A stretch of DNA of 64,000 nt from CAKRJP01 sp963597615 (GCA_963597615.1 CAVBQS010000012.1:1-64000); one strand, 5' to 3'. Counted from the first letter of the stretch, positions 46,051 to 55,357 are shown. Program-made: numbers and translations. The notes: a model not told the origin generated them from the sequence alone.

Positions 46051-47028
46051 TTATTTTGCTGTTAACTTCCGGTACAGCCTTTCCTTCACAGCATCATCTG
46101 CAAAGGCCGCATCTACTGCATTCTTCATTAGAAGCAGGACCTCCTCATCCCGGACTCCGTATTGTTTTTGAATAAATTCCAGTTCCTTTACAAGGCTGGT
46201 ATTGCTGACAGTTCGATTGTCTGTGTTTACTGTCACTCGAACACCTGCGTCTAGGAACTCTCTAATTGGATAGTCTGCCATACTTGCAACTGCCTTAGTC
46301 TGCAAATTGCTAATAGGGCACATTTCCACTCCGATTTTTTTATCTGCCATAGACCTGATGAGGTCTTTATGACCTGTCATGGCGATTCCATGTCCCACTC
46401 TTGTGGCTCCTACCGTCACGGAATCTATAATATTCTGGGGATTTCCGCACTCCCCTGCATGGAGGGTAAAGGGCATTCCCATGGCTTTTACTTCCAAAAA
46501 CAAATCCATAAATTCGCTCATAGGAAAGGCCGCCTCAGCTCCTGCAAGGTCTGCCCCACAAACTCCCTGGCCCAAATATTCTCTGGCCACCTTGAGCATT
46601 CTTCGGTTTTCTTCTATGCTGTGATGACGCATGGCACAGGTTATAAGCCCATATTCTATACCAAATTCCTCTTTGCCCTTTTTAAGACCCCTAAGGGTGG
46701 CTTCGATCACTTCTCTACAGGACATAGCATCTGTTTCCGACAATAGCGGTGCAAATCGAATCTCCCCGTAGCAAACATTTTCCCTGCTCATGTTCTTTAA
46801 AACATCGTAGGCTGCCTCCTCAAGTCCCTCAGGATCCATAATGCACTGCCCCGGCAAATCAAATTTTTCTAAGTATTCCGCCAAGCTTTTGCAGTCATCT
46901 GACACACTCAGTTCCTCTGCCCTTACCGGTCTGCCTAATCTTTTCTCCACAAACTCCCGACTTAAGGAACCGTCCAGATGGCAATGTAATTCTATTTTCG
47001 GTAAATTCAATAATTCTTCTTGTGTCAT
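46051..47028 (-). CDS. add: Adenosine deaminase
   Basis: Hydrolyses adenosine and deoxyadenosine to inosine forms for PunA. 325 residues of the amidohydrolase barrel: ELHCHLDGS (zinc His residues), CGADLAGAEAAFP, HAGECGNPQNI (His/Glu), and a late VTVNTDNRTVSN with the metal Asp. Gap of 63 bp to cdd, 21 bp to deoB. Confidence 0.95.
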   Translation of the reverse strand: MTQEELLNLPKIELHCHLDGSLSREFVEKRLGRPVRAEELSVSDDCKSLAEYLEKFDLPGQCIMDPEGLEEAAYDVLKNMSRENVCYGEIRFAPLLSETDAMSCREVIEATLRGLKKGKEEFGIEYGLITCAMRHHSIEENRRMLKVAREYLGQGVCGADLAGAEAAFPMSEFMDLFLEVKAMGMPFTLHAGECGNPQNIIDSVTVGATRVGHGIAMTGHKDLIRSMADKKIGVEMCPISNLQTKAVASMADYPIREFLDAGVRVTVNTDNRTVSNTSLVKELEFIQKQYGVRDEEVLLLMKNAVDAAFADDAVKERLYRKLTAK

Positions 47029-47091
47029 GATTTTCTCTCTCTAACTGTACTTGCTTTTCATTTACCTCTTTTAAGCTATATAAGCTAGCCC

Positions 47092-47511
47092 TTAAGCTAG
47101 ATTTCCCGGTCCAAAACCTCTAGGCAAAAGTTCCTCTAGTGTAAAGATATCATAGTGGTCCTTATCTACTGCCAAAATAATCTGAAAGCTTTTTGGATTG
47201 CAAAATTCCATCATTACCTGTCTGCAAACACCGCAAGGGGACGCATAGTCTGTAAGGATTCCATCCTTTCCCCCTACAATGCAAATGGCATCAAATTCCT
47301 TTACTCCCTGGCTGACAGCCTTAAAAAAGGCGGTTCTTTCTGCACAGTTTGTAGCAGTATAGCCTGCATTTTCGATGTTACATCCTGTGTAGATGCTTCC
47401 GTTTTTCGCAAGAAGGGCTGCACCTACCTTAAAATTAGAATAGGGTGTATAGGAAAATTCAAGCATCTTAATGGCCTCATCTATTAACTTTTCTATCACT
47501 TGTTTTTCCAT
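47092..47511 (-). CDS. cdd: Cytidine deaminase
   Basis: Converts cytidine to uridine for uridine phosphorylase. 139 residues with the CDA zinc motif NCAERTAF and PCGVCRQ (one Cys/Glu plus two Cys). Length is that of the small tetrameric class. The ATG at 47511 is taken as the start; an in-frame ATG at 47529 has no ribosome site. A GGGAG lies 11 bases upstream of 47511, and 45 bp separate it from deoC. Confidence 0.93.
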   Translation of the reverse strand: MEKQVIEKLIDEAIKMLEFSYTPYSNFKVGAALLAKNGSIYTGCNIENAGYTATNCAERTAFFKAVSQGVKEFDAICIVGGKDGILTDYASPCGVCRQVMMEFCNPKSFQIILAVDKDHYDIFTLEELLPRGFGPGNLA

Positions 47512-47556
47512 GTGATCTACATCTCCCATTTATATGTTTTTTATTGTTCCAAACTC

Positions 47557-48222
47557 CTAGTAACCAGTAGCTTCCTGTCCCTTTACAATCTTTACGATTC
47601 TGCTGGTTCCTAAACGGTCTGCTCCAAGCTCCATGAATTTTTCCGCATCCTCCAAAGAAGAAATGCCTCCGGCAGCTTTAATCTTTACATTTTCCCCTAC
47701 ATGATCTGCAAAAAGTTTAATATCCTCAAAGGTCGCTCCGCCGCCACCAAATCCTGTGGAGGTCTTAATATAATCGGCACCTGCCTTAGTTACGATCTCA
47801 CACATCTTAATCTTTTCTTCCTCTGTAAGGAAACAAGTCTCAATGATTACTTTTAAAACCTTGTCCCCGCAGGCTGCCTTTAAGGTCTTAATCTCCTGCT
47901 CTACCAGATTATATTTTTTGTCCTTTAACCAGCCAACATTAATTACCATATCGATTTCTTCTGCTCCATTGGCTAAGGCTTCTTTTGTCTCAAATTCCTT
48001 GGTGCCTGTGGTAGTGTTTCCATTCGGGAACCCTACTACGGTACACACTGGAATCTTTCCTTCCATATAATCATAGGCTTCCTTTACATAGCAGGAAGGG
48101 ATGCAAACAGAAGCTGTTTCGTATTTCATTGCATCATCACAAATCTGCTTAATTTCTGCCCAGGTAGATGGCTGAAGCAGCAAGGTATGATCTACGTGTT
48201 TTAATAATTCTTTGATTTCCAT
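47557..48222 (-). CDS. deoC: Deoxyribose-phosphate aldolase
   Basis: Splits deoxyribose-5-phosphate to acetaldehyde and glyceraldehyde-3-phosphate. 221 residues of the class I TIM barrel; Schiff-base lysine in VKIKAAGGI and the companion segment IIETCFLT. Usual length. GGGAG before the start, 20 bp after udp, 45 bp before cdd. Confidence 0.96.
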   Translation of the reverse strand: MEIKELLKHVDHTLLLQPSTWAEIKQICDDAMKYETASVCIPSCYVKEAYDYMEGKIPVCTVVGFPNGNTTTGTKEFETKEALANGAEEIDMVINVGWLKDKKYNLVEQEIKTLKAACGDKVLKVIIETCFLTEEEKIKMCEIVTKAGADYIKTSTGFGGGGATFEDIKLFADHVGENVKIKAAGGISSLEDAEKFMELGADRLGTSRIVKIVKGQEATGY

Positions 48223-48242
48223 TTTTCTTCTCCCAATTTTCC

Positions 48243-49022
48243 TTAGTTTTTGGCATCCTCTTTGATTAAATTCCGGATAGCCTCAATAGCCACCTGAATG
48301 GCCCCGTCTGTATCATGTACCACTGGATTTTCAAGGCCTAACTTCTCCCGTTCCTGATTGGCTACTACTAGGAAGCAAGAACCTGCTCTTGCCCGAAGCT
48401 TTCCTGCTGCAATAAAGAGGGCCGCCGATTCCATCTCAGAAGCTAAGCATCCCATCATCTTCCAAGCTTCCCATTTATTTAAAAGCTCGTAACCTGCAGG
48501 CATTTTTTCCGGCTCATGCTGGCCATAGAAGGCATCCTTGCACTGAACTACACCAGTGTGGAAGTTAAAGCCCTTTTCTTTGGCACCGACTACTAAGGCA
48601 TTGGTCACATTTAAATCTGCCACTGCCGGATATTCAATAGGAGCATATTCTCTGCTGGTGCCTTCCATGCGGATGGCTCCTGTGGCAATGACAATGTCCC
48701 CACTTTTTACTTCTGTCTGCATGCCCCCACAGGTACCAACCCGAAGGAAGGTATCTGCTCCACAGCGATACAACTCTTCCATAGCAATAGAGGCAGATGG
48801 TCCACCAATCCCCGTTGATGTAACACTGACCTTCACCCCGTCAAGGTTTCCTGTGTAGGTGATAAACTCCCTGTTATCTGCCACCAATACAGGGTTTTCA
48901 AAGTATTTTGCAATCTTTGCACAGCGTTTGGGATCTCCCGGCAAAATCACATATTTTCCAACCTCCCCAGGTGCCACCTGAATGTGGTACTGACGGTTTG
49001 GATCTTCTGAATAATTCTTCAT
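48243..49022 (-). CDS. udp: Uridine phosphorylase-type nucleoside phosphorylase
   Basis: 259 residues of the NP-I family: ILPGDPKRCAKIAKY (phosphate site), RVGTCGGMQ, and CLASEMESAALF with the ribose/base pocket. Closest by motif to Udp, acting on uridine (and perhaps other pyrimidine nucleosides). It lies first among the catabolic genes, 39 bp after the permease. GAGAGGG before the start. Confidence 0.9.
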   Translation of the reverse strand: MKNYSEDPNRQYHIQVAPGEVGKYVILPGDPKRCAKIAKYFENPVLVADNREFITYTGNLDGVKVSVTSTGIGGPSASIAMEELYRCGADTFLRVGTCGGMQTEVKSGDIVIATGAIRMEGTSREYAPIEYPAVADLNVTNALVVGAKEKGFNFHTGVVQCKDAFYGQHEPEKMPAGYELLNKWEAWKMMGCLASEMESAALFIAAGKLRARAGSCFLVVANQEREKLGLENPVVHDTDGAIQVAIEAIRNLIKEDAKN

Positions 49023-49061
49023 ACAATCAACACCCTCTCTTAATTTCTTAACATTTAATTT

Positions 49062-50003
49062 CTAGCGCTGTCCCTTATCATATGGAATACCTTCTGCCTT
49101 TGGCGCTCTGGAATTTCCAGATACAAAGATCAGTACTACCAAGGAAATGATATAAGGAAGCATATTATACAGGGTACTTGGAAGTTTTAAAGCCTCCAAA
49201 AATGGGAATCCTGTATATACATTGGACAGGGCTCTAAAGAGTCCGAAAAGCACTGCTGCACCACCGATATTTAAAGGCTTCCACTGACCAAAGATCATAA
49301 CTGCCAAGGCTAAGAAACCAAATCCGGCAACACCATTTTCAAACTTCCACTCACTAACACCGGCAGTAATATACACAAGACCACCCAGACCACCTAAAGC
49401 ACCAGAGATTAAGACTCCTGCATAGCGCATCTGATACACGCTAATACCCATAGCATCTGCAGCCTGAGGATGCTCACCACAAGCCATAAGGCGAAGACCA
49501 AATTTTGTCTTATAAAGTACGATATAGGAAGCAATTAAAAGCAAGAGGGCAATCAACATAAACCAGCTAAACTCAAATTTTCCAATATTTAATAAAAATG
49601 CCTTCTTTGCCGCCTTGTAATTTACAGTAGAAGAAACATTGTCTGCACTTTCTGCTGTGTTAATGGCTCTTACAATAACTACTGCCACTGCAGGTCCAAG
49701 AAGATTAAGGGCCGTACCAACCAAGGTTTGATCAGCATTAAAATGAATGGCAGCTACCCCAAGAAGCATAGAAAAAATCATTCCTACCAGGACACTTCCT
49801 AAGATTACTAAAAGAATTGTCAAAGGAGCTGGCAAGGAATCAGTAATATATTTCATTACCAGGGCGCCTCCTAAGGCTCCCATAACCATGATTCCCTCAA
49901 GTCCAATATTAATAACACCACTGTGCTCGGAAAAACATCCACCAAGAGCAACCAAAAGTAATACGGATGCAAAGATTAAGGTATATTGAAGTAACAGTAC
50001 CAT
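49062..50003 (-). CDS. Nucleoside ABC importer permease (NupQ/YufQ-like)
   Basis: 313 residues with about eight to ten spans of the branched-chain/ribose-type (BPD_transp_2) family, beginning LLQYTLIFASVLLLVALGGCFSEHSGVINIGLEG. Its start shares one base with the stop of the previous permease (ATAATG overlap). It pairs with 50003-51121 to form the membrane channel for nucleosides. Confidence 0.9.
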   Translation of the reverse strand: MVLLLQYTLIFASVLLLVALGGCFSEHSGVINIGLEGIMVMGALGGALVMKYITDSLPAPLTILLVILGSVLVGMIFSMLLGVAAIHFNADQTLVGTALNLLGPAVAVVIVRAINTAESADNVSSTVNYKAAKKAFLLNIGKFEFSWFMLIALLLLIASYIVLYKTKFGLRLMACGEHPQAADAMGISVYQMRYAGVLISGALGGLGGLVYITAGVSEWKFENGVAGFGFLALAVMIFGQWKPLNIGGAAVLFGLFRALSNVYTGFPFLEALKLPSTLYNMLPYIISLVVLIFVSGNSRAPKAEGIPYDKGQR

Positions 50004-51121
50004 TATTTTGTTCCTCCTTTCTTTTCCTCTCTCTTATCTAAGTAACGGTTTAACCACAGCCTAAAGAAGAATACAAATCCACACAGGTAAATAATTACCG
50101 CAGAGATTAAATCTGAAATCTGTGTACAGTACATAGTCTTATCTACATAGCTACCACCACTGGTAATATGCTGAATGAAATAAGATGCAAAGATGGTTCC
50201 AATGGGGTGAAGACCTCCAAGGAAGGCTGCCGCAATTCCGTTAAATCCCATACTTGGAACGCTGGTTTGCTGTACCTGCCAGGTTTCAATTCCACTTAAG
50301 TAAAATACTGCTGCTCCAAGTCCTGCAAAGGCTCCGGCGATCATCATGGTAAGGATAATATTTCTCTTTTCTTTCATACCACAGTATTTTGCAGCATTTT
50401 TATTCATACCGGTTGCCTTAAGCTCATAGCCAAAAGTAGTCTTCTCTAAAATCACCCAAACTAAAATCGCCATTAAGAAGGCAATTACCAAACCGATAGT
50501 TACAAATTCATTATTAGAAAACAACTGATTTAATCCACAGTTTGGAAGAAGAGCACTTTTATTTCCACTGGAAAGATCCACAGTATAAGGCGTAGACTCT
50601 GCCTTTACCTGGCTTAGCAGCATATTTACCGCATAGAGGGAAATCCAGTTTAACATGATGCAGGAAATAACTACATTTACGTTAAAATAAGCCTGAAGGG
50701 CTCCGGCGATTCCTCCAATAATTGCTGCAATAACCACAGCTGCCAATAAACATACATACCAGGGCATGTTAAATTTCAAGGCAAAATAAAGGGAAGCGCC
50801 AGCTCCTACTACATACTGTCCTGCTGCACCAATGTTAAAAAGTCCAACCTTATAAGCAAAAAGTACAGATAAAGCACACAAAAGTAAAGCAGAAGTCTTA
50901 ACCATAGTTGTTCCTGCATATTTTAAAACTGCCACGGAACTTGGATAATAAAAGTAATTTTTAAGAATGGCTAAAATTGCTTCTGTAGCTCCTGCCGGAT
51001 TAATAATCAAAAGAACGATATATCCTACTAAAAGACCTAAGATAATACAGAGAATAGAGGCGATAATGGTCTGTACTCCACTATTTCTTAGAATACTTTC
51101 TTTTTTCTTAGACTGATTCAT
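50003..51121 (-). CDS. Nucleoside ABC importer permease (NupP/YufP-like)
   Basis: 372 residues, first cytoplasmic stretch followed by about eight to ten spans of the BPD_transp_2 family, with AYKVGLFNIGAAGQYVVGAG and the later NGIAAAFLGGLHPIGTIFAS. It is one base after the ATPase stop. Together with the second permease and the ATPase, forms the BmpA-type nucleoside importer. Confidence 0.9.
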   Translation of the reverse strand: MNQSKKKESILRNSGVQTIIASILCIILGLLVGYIVLLIINPAGATEAILAILKNYFYYPSSVAVLKYAGTTMVKTSALLLCALSVLFAYKVGLFNIGAAGQYVVGAGASLYFALKFNMPWYVCLLAAVVIAAIIGGIAGALQAYFNVNVVISCIMLNWISLYAVNMLLSQVKAESTPYTVDLSSGNKSALLPNCGLNQLFSNNEFVTIGLVIAFLMAILVWVILEKTTFGYELKATGMNKNAAKYCGMKEKRNIILTMMIAGAFAGLGAAVFYLSGIETWQVQQTSVPSMGFNGIAAAFLGGLHPIGTIFASYFIQHITSGGSYVDKTMYCTQISDLISAVIIYLCGFVFFFRLWLNRYLDKREEKKGGTK

Positions 51122-51122
51122 C

Positions 51123-52655
51123 TTATGCCATCTCCTTTCTCTTAGATCCTGCCATGTAAAGTCCTAATTCTTCTACGGAAACCTTCTTTGGGTCAAACTC
51201 TCCAACAATCTCTCCCTCATACATTACAAGGATTCTGTCAGATACATTCATAACCTCATCCAGTTCCAAACTTACCAAAAGCACACCCTTGCCGGCATCT
51301 CTGGTTTCTACTAATTTCTTATGTACAGATTCAATGGCTCCTACATCCAAACCTCTGGTAGGCTGAACTGCTATAAGAAGTTCTGGATCTTTGTCAATCT
51401 CCCGTCCGATAATCGCCTTCTGCTGGTTACCACCGGACATGGATCTTGCTATAGTAACCGCTCCCTGACCAGACCGGATATCATATTCCTCAATTAGCTT
51501 ATTGGCATATTCCCGAATTTCTTTTCTCTTTAAGAAGCCAAATTTATTGGTAAATTGAGGCTCAAAATATCTCTGAAGAATACAGTTATCTTCCAGAGAA
51601 TAATCCAATACCAAACCATGTTTGTGACGGTCCTCTGGAATATGGCTCATACCAGAGATCATACGCTCTCTAATAGGGGCATGGGTAATATCCTTTCCTG
51701 CCAAGGTAACGGTTCCCTCTTTTACTGGCTCTAATCCAGTAAGGCCATAGACAAACTCTGTCTGACCATTCCCGTCAATTCCAGCGATACATACGATTTC
51801 TCCCCTGCGAACCTGAAGGGAAACATTGTTTACCGCATTATTTTTATGTCTCTTAGAAGCTACAGACATATTTTTTACATCCAAAACTACTTCCTGAGGC
51901 TTTGCCTCCTCCTTAGCTACCACGAAATTAACATCACGGCCTACCATCATGGCAGAAAGCTTTTCCGGTGTAGTATCCTTAATGTCTACAGTTCCAATAT
52001 ATTTTCCCTTACGAAGTACGCTGCAACGGTCTGCCACCTGCATAATCTCAGCCAGCTTGTGGGTGATAAAAAGAATGCTCTTTCCCTCTGCCGCCAGATT
52101 CTTCATAATATGCATAAGTTCCTGAATTTCCTGAGGAGTCAGTACTGCCGTAGGCTCGTCAAAAATCAGGATTTCATTATCACGGTAAAGCATTTTTAAA
52201 ATCTCGGTTCTTTGCTGCATTCCTACGGTAATATCCTCGATAATTGCATCAGGATCTACAGACAAACCATATCTTTTTGAAAGCTCTACTACTTTTTTTC
52301 TGGCTTCATCCTTCTGTAAGAGACCACCCTTGGTAGTTTCTCTTCCAAGGATAATATTATCCAAAACACTAAAGCACTCTACCAATTTAAAATGCTGATG
52401 CACCATTCCGATTCCCAGGTCATTTGCATCATTTGGATTATTAATCTCTACTTTCTTTCCATCCTTATGGATTTCTCCCTCTTCCGGTTGGTACATTCCG
52501 AAGAGAACACTCATAAGGGTGGATTTTCCTGCACCATTTTCTCCAAGCAAGGCATGGATTTCACCCTTCTTCAGCTGAAGTGTAATATTGTCATTGGCGA
52601 TGATTCCCGGAAATTTCTTGGTAATTCCCAGCATTTCAATTGCATACTCACTCAT
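51123..52655 (-). CDS. Nucleoside ABC importer ATPase (NupO/YufO-like, two domains)
   Basis: 510 residues with two fused nucleotide-binding domains. The first has GENGAGKST, IFDEPTAVLTP and ITHK; the second is degenerate at Walker A (GIDGNGQTEF) but keeps signature SMSGGNQQK and RGLDVG, the usual pattern in the RbsA/YufO class. It powers nucleoside uptake by BmpA. A 117-bp gap with a stem-loop separates it from bmpA. Confidence 0.93.
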   Translation of the reverse strand: MSEYAIEMLGITKKFPGIIANDNITLQLKKGEIHALLGENGAGKSTLMSVLFGMYQPEEGEIHKDGKKVEINNPNDANDLGIGMVHQHFKLVECFSVLDNIILGRETTKGGLLQKDEARKKVVELSKRYGLSVDPDAIIEDITVGMQQRTEILKMLYRDNEILIFDEPTAVLTPQEIQELMHIMKNLAAEGKSILFITHKLAEIMQVADRCSVLRKGKYIGTVDIKDTTPEKLSAMMVGRDVNFVVAKEEAKPQEVVLDVKNMSVASKRHKNNAVNNVSLQVRRGEIVCIAGIDGNGQTEFVYGLTGLEPVKEGTVTLAGKDITHAPIRERMISGMSHIPEDRHKHGLVLDYSLEDNCILQRYFEPQFTNKFGFLKRKEIREYANKLIEEYDIRSGQGAVTIARSMSGGNQQKAIIGREIDKDPELLIAVQPTRGLDVGAIESVHKKLVETRDAGKGVLLVSLELDEVMNVSDRILVMYEGEIVGEFDPKKVSVEELGLYMAGSKRKEMA

Positions 52656-52698
52656 TTACGCCATCCTCCTTCTATTCTTTCTGCACATTTAGGGTATA

Positions 52699-52729
52699 AA
52701 AGGGAAGTGACTAAAAACCACTCCCCTTT
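52699..52729 (-). terminator. Intercistronic hairpin after bmpA
   Basis: AAAGGGAAGTG (52699-52709) pairs with CACTCCCCTTT (52719-52729) with one mismatch around a 9-nt loop, 43 bp past the bmpA stop, with T-rich sequence after it on the minus strand. It mirrors the hairpin after the sugar-binding lipoprotein gene and may favour bmpA over the rest of the operon. Confidence 0.6.
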
Positions 52730-52772
52730 CAATTAAACCAATTGGCTAATACCCCTCATAGCCAAAACTTTA

Positions 52773-53969
52773 TTATTTAATACTTCCCTGATCATTTACT
52801 GTAATGGCTGTCTTTGGCATCTGTGTAGTGTCATCACTTACTGTGATCTCGCCATCATACATCTTCTTAACTAACTCTTTGTAGTCATCCTGGGTAAAGC
52901 TATCAGACCACTGTGTTGTATCCATTGGAAGCTGTACATAGTTTTCTTCCGGATCATCACCAGAAACTAATCCTAAGTTGTCAATCTTTCCAACATAATC
53001 GCTCCACTCACCAGCGTTGATTGCATCAAGAACAGTATTTACTGTAGCTGCAAGACCCTTCATAGCTGAAGTTACAGTGATATCCTCACCGATGATTCCA
53101 GACTGGTCAGAGTCAACACCGATTACCATTCCGCCTTCTTTTTCAGCTGCTTCTACAGCAGAAGTGTAAATACCACCACCGCATGCAAATACAACTTCAA
53201 CACCTTTTTCTTTGTACCATGTATCCATAGCTGCTGTAATATCAGCATCACCGTAGAACTGTCCACCTACAACATATTCAACAGTTACATCATCAGTAAT
53301 ACCAAGTTCCTCAGCTGCCGCATCTGCTCCCTGAACATATCCATAACCGAAACGAGTTACAGCCGGTACAGACATTCCACCAAGGAATCCAAGATGCTTA
53401 TATCCAAGCTTTACAGCTGCATATCCTGCCATGTATCCAGAAAGCTCTTCCTGGTAAGTACAGCAGTATACGTTATCTGTATTGTAGTAATCGCTTACTT
53501 CGTAATCATCCGGGTTATAAGAATATCCTTCTCCAACACCCTTCTCGCAGATATCTCCAGCACTTACGTCCAAAGCTACAAACTTAACATCCGGATAAAT
53601 CTCAGACTCGTCTACGATTGCTGCTGCAAACATGTATCCTGGAAGTACGACTACGTTAGCACCATCTGCTACAGCCTGATCTACAGAAGCATTTCTAGCT
53701 TCGTCAGAATCACTTTCTGGCTTGTAGTAGTTAAACTCTACATCTTTGTCCGCAGCCCATGCCTTACAAGTCTCATAAGTTGTCTGGTTGAAGCTCTGGT
53801 CTGTGATGTCTCCTGAGTCTGTTACCATTGCGATCTTCATAGTCTCTCCATCGCTTGATGAAGAAGCTGTGCTGTCGCTGCTTGAACTACTAGAACTGCT
53901 TCCTCCACATCCAACAAGGGATGCTACCATAGCGCCTGCTAATAATGCTGCTACTACTTTTTTCTTCAT
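52773..53969 (-). CDS. bmpA: BmpA-family nucleoside-binding lipoprotein
   Basis: 398 residues with a lipoprotein signal (MKKKVVAALLAGAMVASLVGCG, lipobox LVGC) followed by a Ser-rich linker and the BMP fold: MKIAMVTDSGDITDQSFNQ near the N-terminus and GVDSDQSG. The PnrA/BmpA class binds purine and pyrimidine nucleosides. First gene of the nucleoside operon, with AAGGAGG 12 bases before the start. Promoter and operator-like repeats lie upstream in 53970-54285. Confidence 0.93.
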   Translation of the reverse strand: MKKKVVAALLAGAMVASLVGCGGSSSSSSSSDSTASSSSDGETMKIAMVTDSGDITDQSFNQTTYETCKAWAADKDVEFNYYKPESDSDEARNASVDQAVADGANVVVLPGYMFAAAIVDESEIYPDVKFVALDVSAGDICEKGVGEGYSYNPDDYEVSDYYNTDNVYCCTYQEELSGYMAGYAAVKLGYKHLGFLGGMSVPAVTRFGYGYVQGADAAAEELGITDDVTVEYVVGGQFYGDADITAAMDTWYKEKGVEVVFACGGGIYTSAVEAAEKEGGMVIGVDSDQSGIIGEDITVTSAMKGLAATVNTVLDAINAGEWSDYVGKIDNLGLVSGDDPEENYVQLPMDTTQWSDSFTQDDYKELVKKMYDGEITVSDDTTQMPKTAITVNDQGSIK

Positions 53970-54014
53970 AATCCGTATTTTCCTCCTTTTTCCTATTTCG
54001 GACTCGATAGGTCA

Positions 54015-54058
54015 ATTATGACATAAGTCTCATTTTAAAAAAGGACTAATGTCCTATT
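54015..54058 (-). promoter_or_regulatory. bmpA promoter: extended -10, no -35, with an adjoining palindrome
   Basis: Minus strand TGTCATAAT with -10 CATAAT (54020-54015) and extended TG. The -35 position is T-rich without consensus. The palindrome at 54039-54058 would be centred about 40 bp before the predicted start near 54008, where class II Crp-type activators bind. Start site and activation are inference. Confidence 0.45.
54039..54058. promoter_or_regulatory. Palindrome AAAAGGAC-TAAT-GTCCTATT (site 1)
   Basis: Imperfect dyad with a 4-bp centre; the inner AGGAC-N4-GTCCT core has the length and spacing of Crp/Fnr-type sites (5-bp half-sites, 4-bp centre). Confidence 0.5.
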
Positions 54059-54101
54059 CATCTGCCCTTGTTATCATTTCGTTTAAAAGCAACAGATATT
54101 T

Positions 54102-54109
54102 GTCCTATT
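54102..54109. promoter_or_regulatory. GTCCTATT half-site (site 2)
   Basis: Exact copy of the right arm of sites 1 and 3, lacking a clear left arm. It begins 51 bp from the first arm and 53 bp from the third, about five helical turns each. Confidence 0.4.
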
Positions 54110-54142
54110 TTTTGGTGATATTGCCAGGAAATTTCTCCCCAA

Positions 54143-54162
54143 AATAAGACTTTTGTCCTATT
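54143..54162. promoter_or_regulatory. Palindrome AATAAGAC-TTTT-GTCCTATT (site 3)
   Basis: Same dyad shape as site 1 with one arm mismatch (AATAAGAC against the ideal AATAGGAC) and a 4-bp centre; it lies about 145 bp upstream of the predicted bmpA start. Confidence 0.5.
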
Positions 54163-54285
54163 TATGGTAGCACATTCAAAAGCTTCTGTCATGTTTCCTG
54201 GACTTTTTTCTTTTATTCAATCTTCTTATAAAATTCATAAGTATTGTTTCTAAATAAATACATATGAAAAAATCTTAAAAAAAAA
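54163..54285. other. Non-coding remainder of the bmpA upstream region
   Basis: The 368-bp gap between bmpA and the antiporter gene holds the bmpA promoter, the three sites described above, and the antiporter terminator. In this part I see only A/T-rich sequence without an open frame or further repeat. Confidence 0.6.
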
Positions 54286-54321
54286 CAGTTTTCATAGGAT
54301 TTCTCAATCCTATGAAAACTG
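54286..54321 (-). terminator. Terminator after the cation antiporter gene
   Basis: A 16-bp perfect stem CAGTTTTCATAGGATT (54286-54301) with its complement (54306-54321) and a TCTC loop, 16 bp past the antiporter stop, with a run of T on the minus strand. Confidence 0.85.
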
Positions 54322-54337
54322 CTTTTTTAAAATAAGA

Positions 54338-55327
54338 TTATCTCATACAAATATATACCATATAAGCTACATACAAGATCAACATGGAAATTCCTTCTTT
54401 TTTGTTTAGCTCCTGCTTGGTCCAAGCCAGGATCCAAACTAAAAGGCTAAAGGCAATCAGAACTGCAATATCAATCATGTTTTCTGTAATAAAGGCTACG
54501 GGACTGGCGGTGGCTGCAATTCCAAGAACCATAAGGATATTGAAAATATTAGAGCCGATGACATTTCCAAGGGCCATGTCCACCTCTCCTCTTTTTGCTG
54601 CAACTACGGAGGTGGCAAGCTCCGGAAGGCTGGTTCCCATGGCTACAATGGTAAGACCGATTAAAGTCTGGCTAAGACCAAAGGCCGATGCAATGGTACA
54701 AGACCCATCTACCACCCAGTCACCTCCTAAGGCAATGGCAATTCCTCCTAGAATAATATAGAGGATACTTTTTCCCATGGACATCACCTGAATCTCTTCG
54801 GCCTCAGAAAGCGCTGTGGCGTCCTCCGGATTAAAATCTGTATTATTTTTTCTGGACGCCATGGCAGAACGAATCATATAGAAAATAAAGCATGCAAATA
54901 AAATAATAAGAACAATTCCATCTACTCGCCCTAAAGTACTGCCGATAAATCCTAAAATTAACAAAAGGGCTGCGCAGGCAATGGAAATCGGGAAATCAAA
55001 CTTTAAGGTAGATTTCTGTACTGCCACAGAGGTAAACAAGGTACAAACTCCAACTACCACCATAAGGTTAAAAATATTAGACCCTACTGCATTACTGATT
55101 GCCAGAGAATTATTGCCGGTGGCAGAAGCTGTAATACTGACTGCCGTCTCTGGGAGACTGGTTCCCATAGCTACAATAGTCATACCGATAATCAAAGAAG
55201 GCACATGATATCTTTTTGCAATACTACTGCATCCTTCTACAAAGGCATCTGCCCCCTTTACCAATAGGGCAAAGCCAATCACTAAAAATATTACCGCAAA
55301 GGGTAGACTTTGAAATAATCCACTCAT
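54338..55327 (-). CDS. Ca2+/cation antiporter (CaCA family, YrbG-like)
   Basis: 329 residues with two alpha-repeats, the Na+/Ca2+ exchanger hallmark: MGTSLPETAVSITASATGN with SNAVGSNIFNL in the first half, and MGTSLPELATSVVAAKRGE with GNVIGSNIFNI in the second. About ten spans. Exchanges Na+ or H+ for Ca2+ or another cation. It lies 30 bp after mntP in the same direction, with a terminator after it, so it probably shares the mntP transcript and riboswitch; if so, it may also serve Mn2+ export. Confidence 0.92.
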   Translation of the reverse strand: MSGLFQSLPFAVIFLVIGFALLVKGADAFVEGCSSIAKRYHVPSLIIGMTIVAMGTSLPETAVSITASATGNNSLAISNAVGSNIFNLMVVVGVCTLFTSVAVQKSTLKFDFPISIACAALLLILGFIGSTLGRVDGIVLIILFACFIFYMIRSAMASRKNNTDFNPEDATALSEAEEIQVMSMGKSILYIILGGIAIALGGDWVVDGSCTIASAFGLSQTLIGLTIVAMGTSLPELATSVVAAKRGEVDMALGNVIGSNIFNILMVLGIAATASPVAFITENMIDIAVLIAFSLLVWILAWTKQELNKKEGISMLILYVAYMVYICMR

Positions 55328-55357
55328 TGATTTTATCCTCTCTCTTCTCTTTTTCTT

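Noticed and set aside
54102..54109. GTCCTATT as a PurR or CodY box
   Set aside because: Does not resemble the PurBox (CGAACA-type) or the CodY consensus (AATTTTCNGAAAATT).
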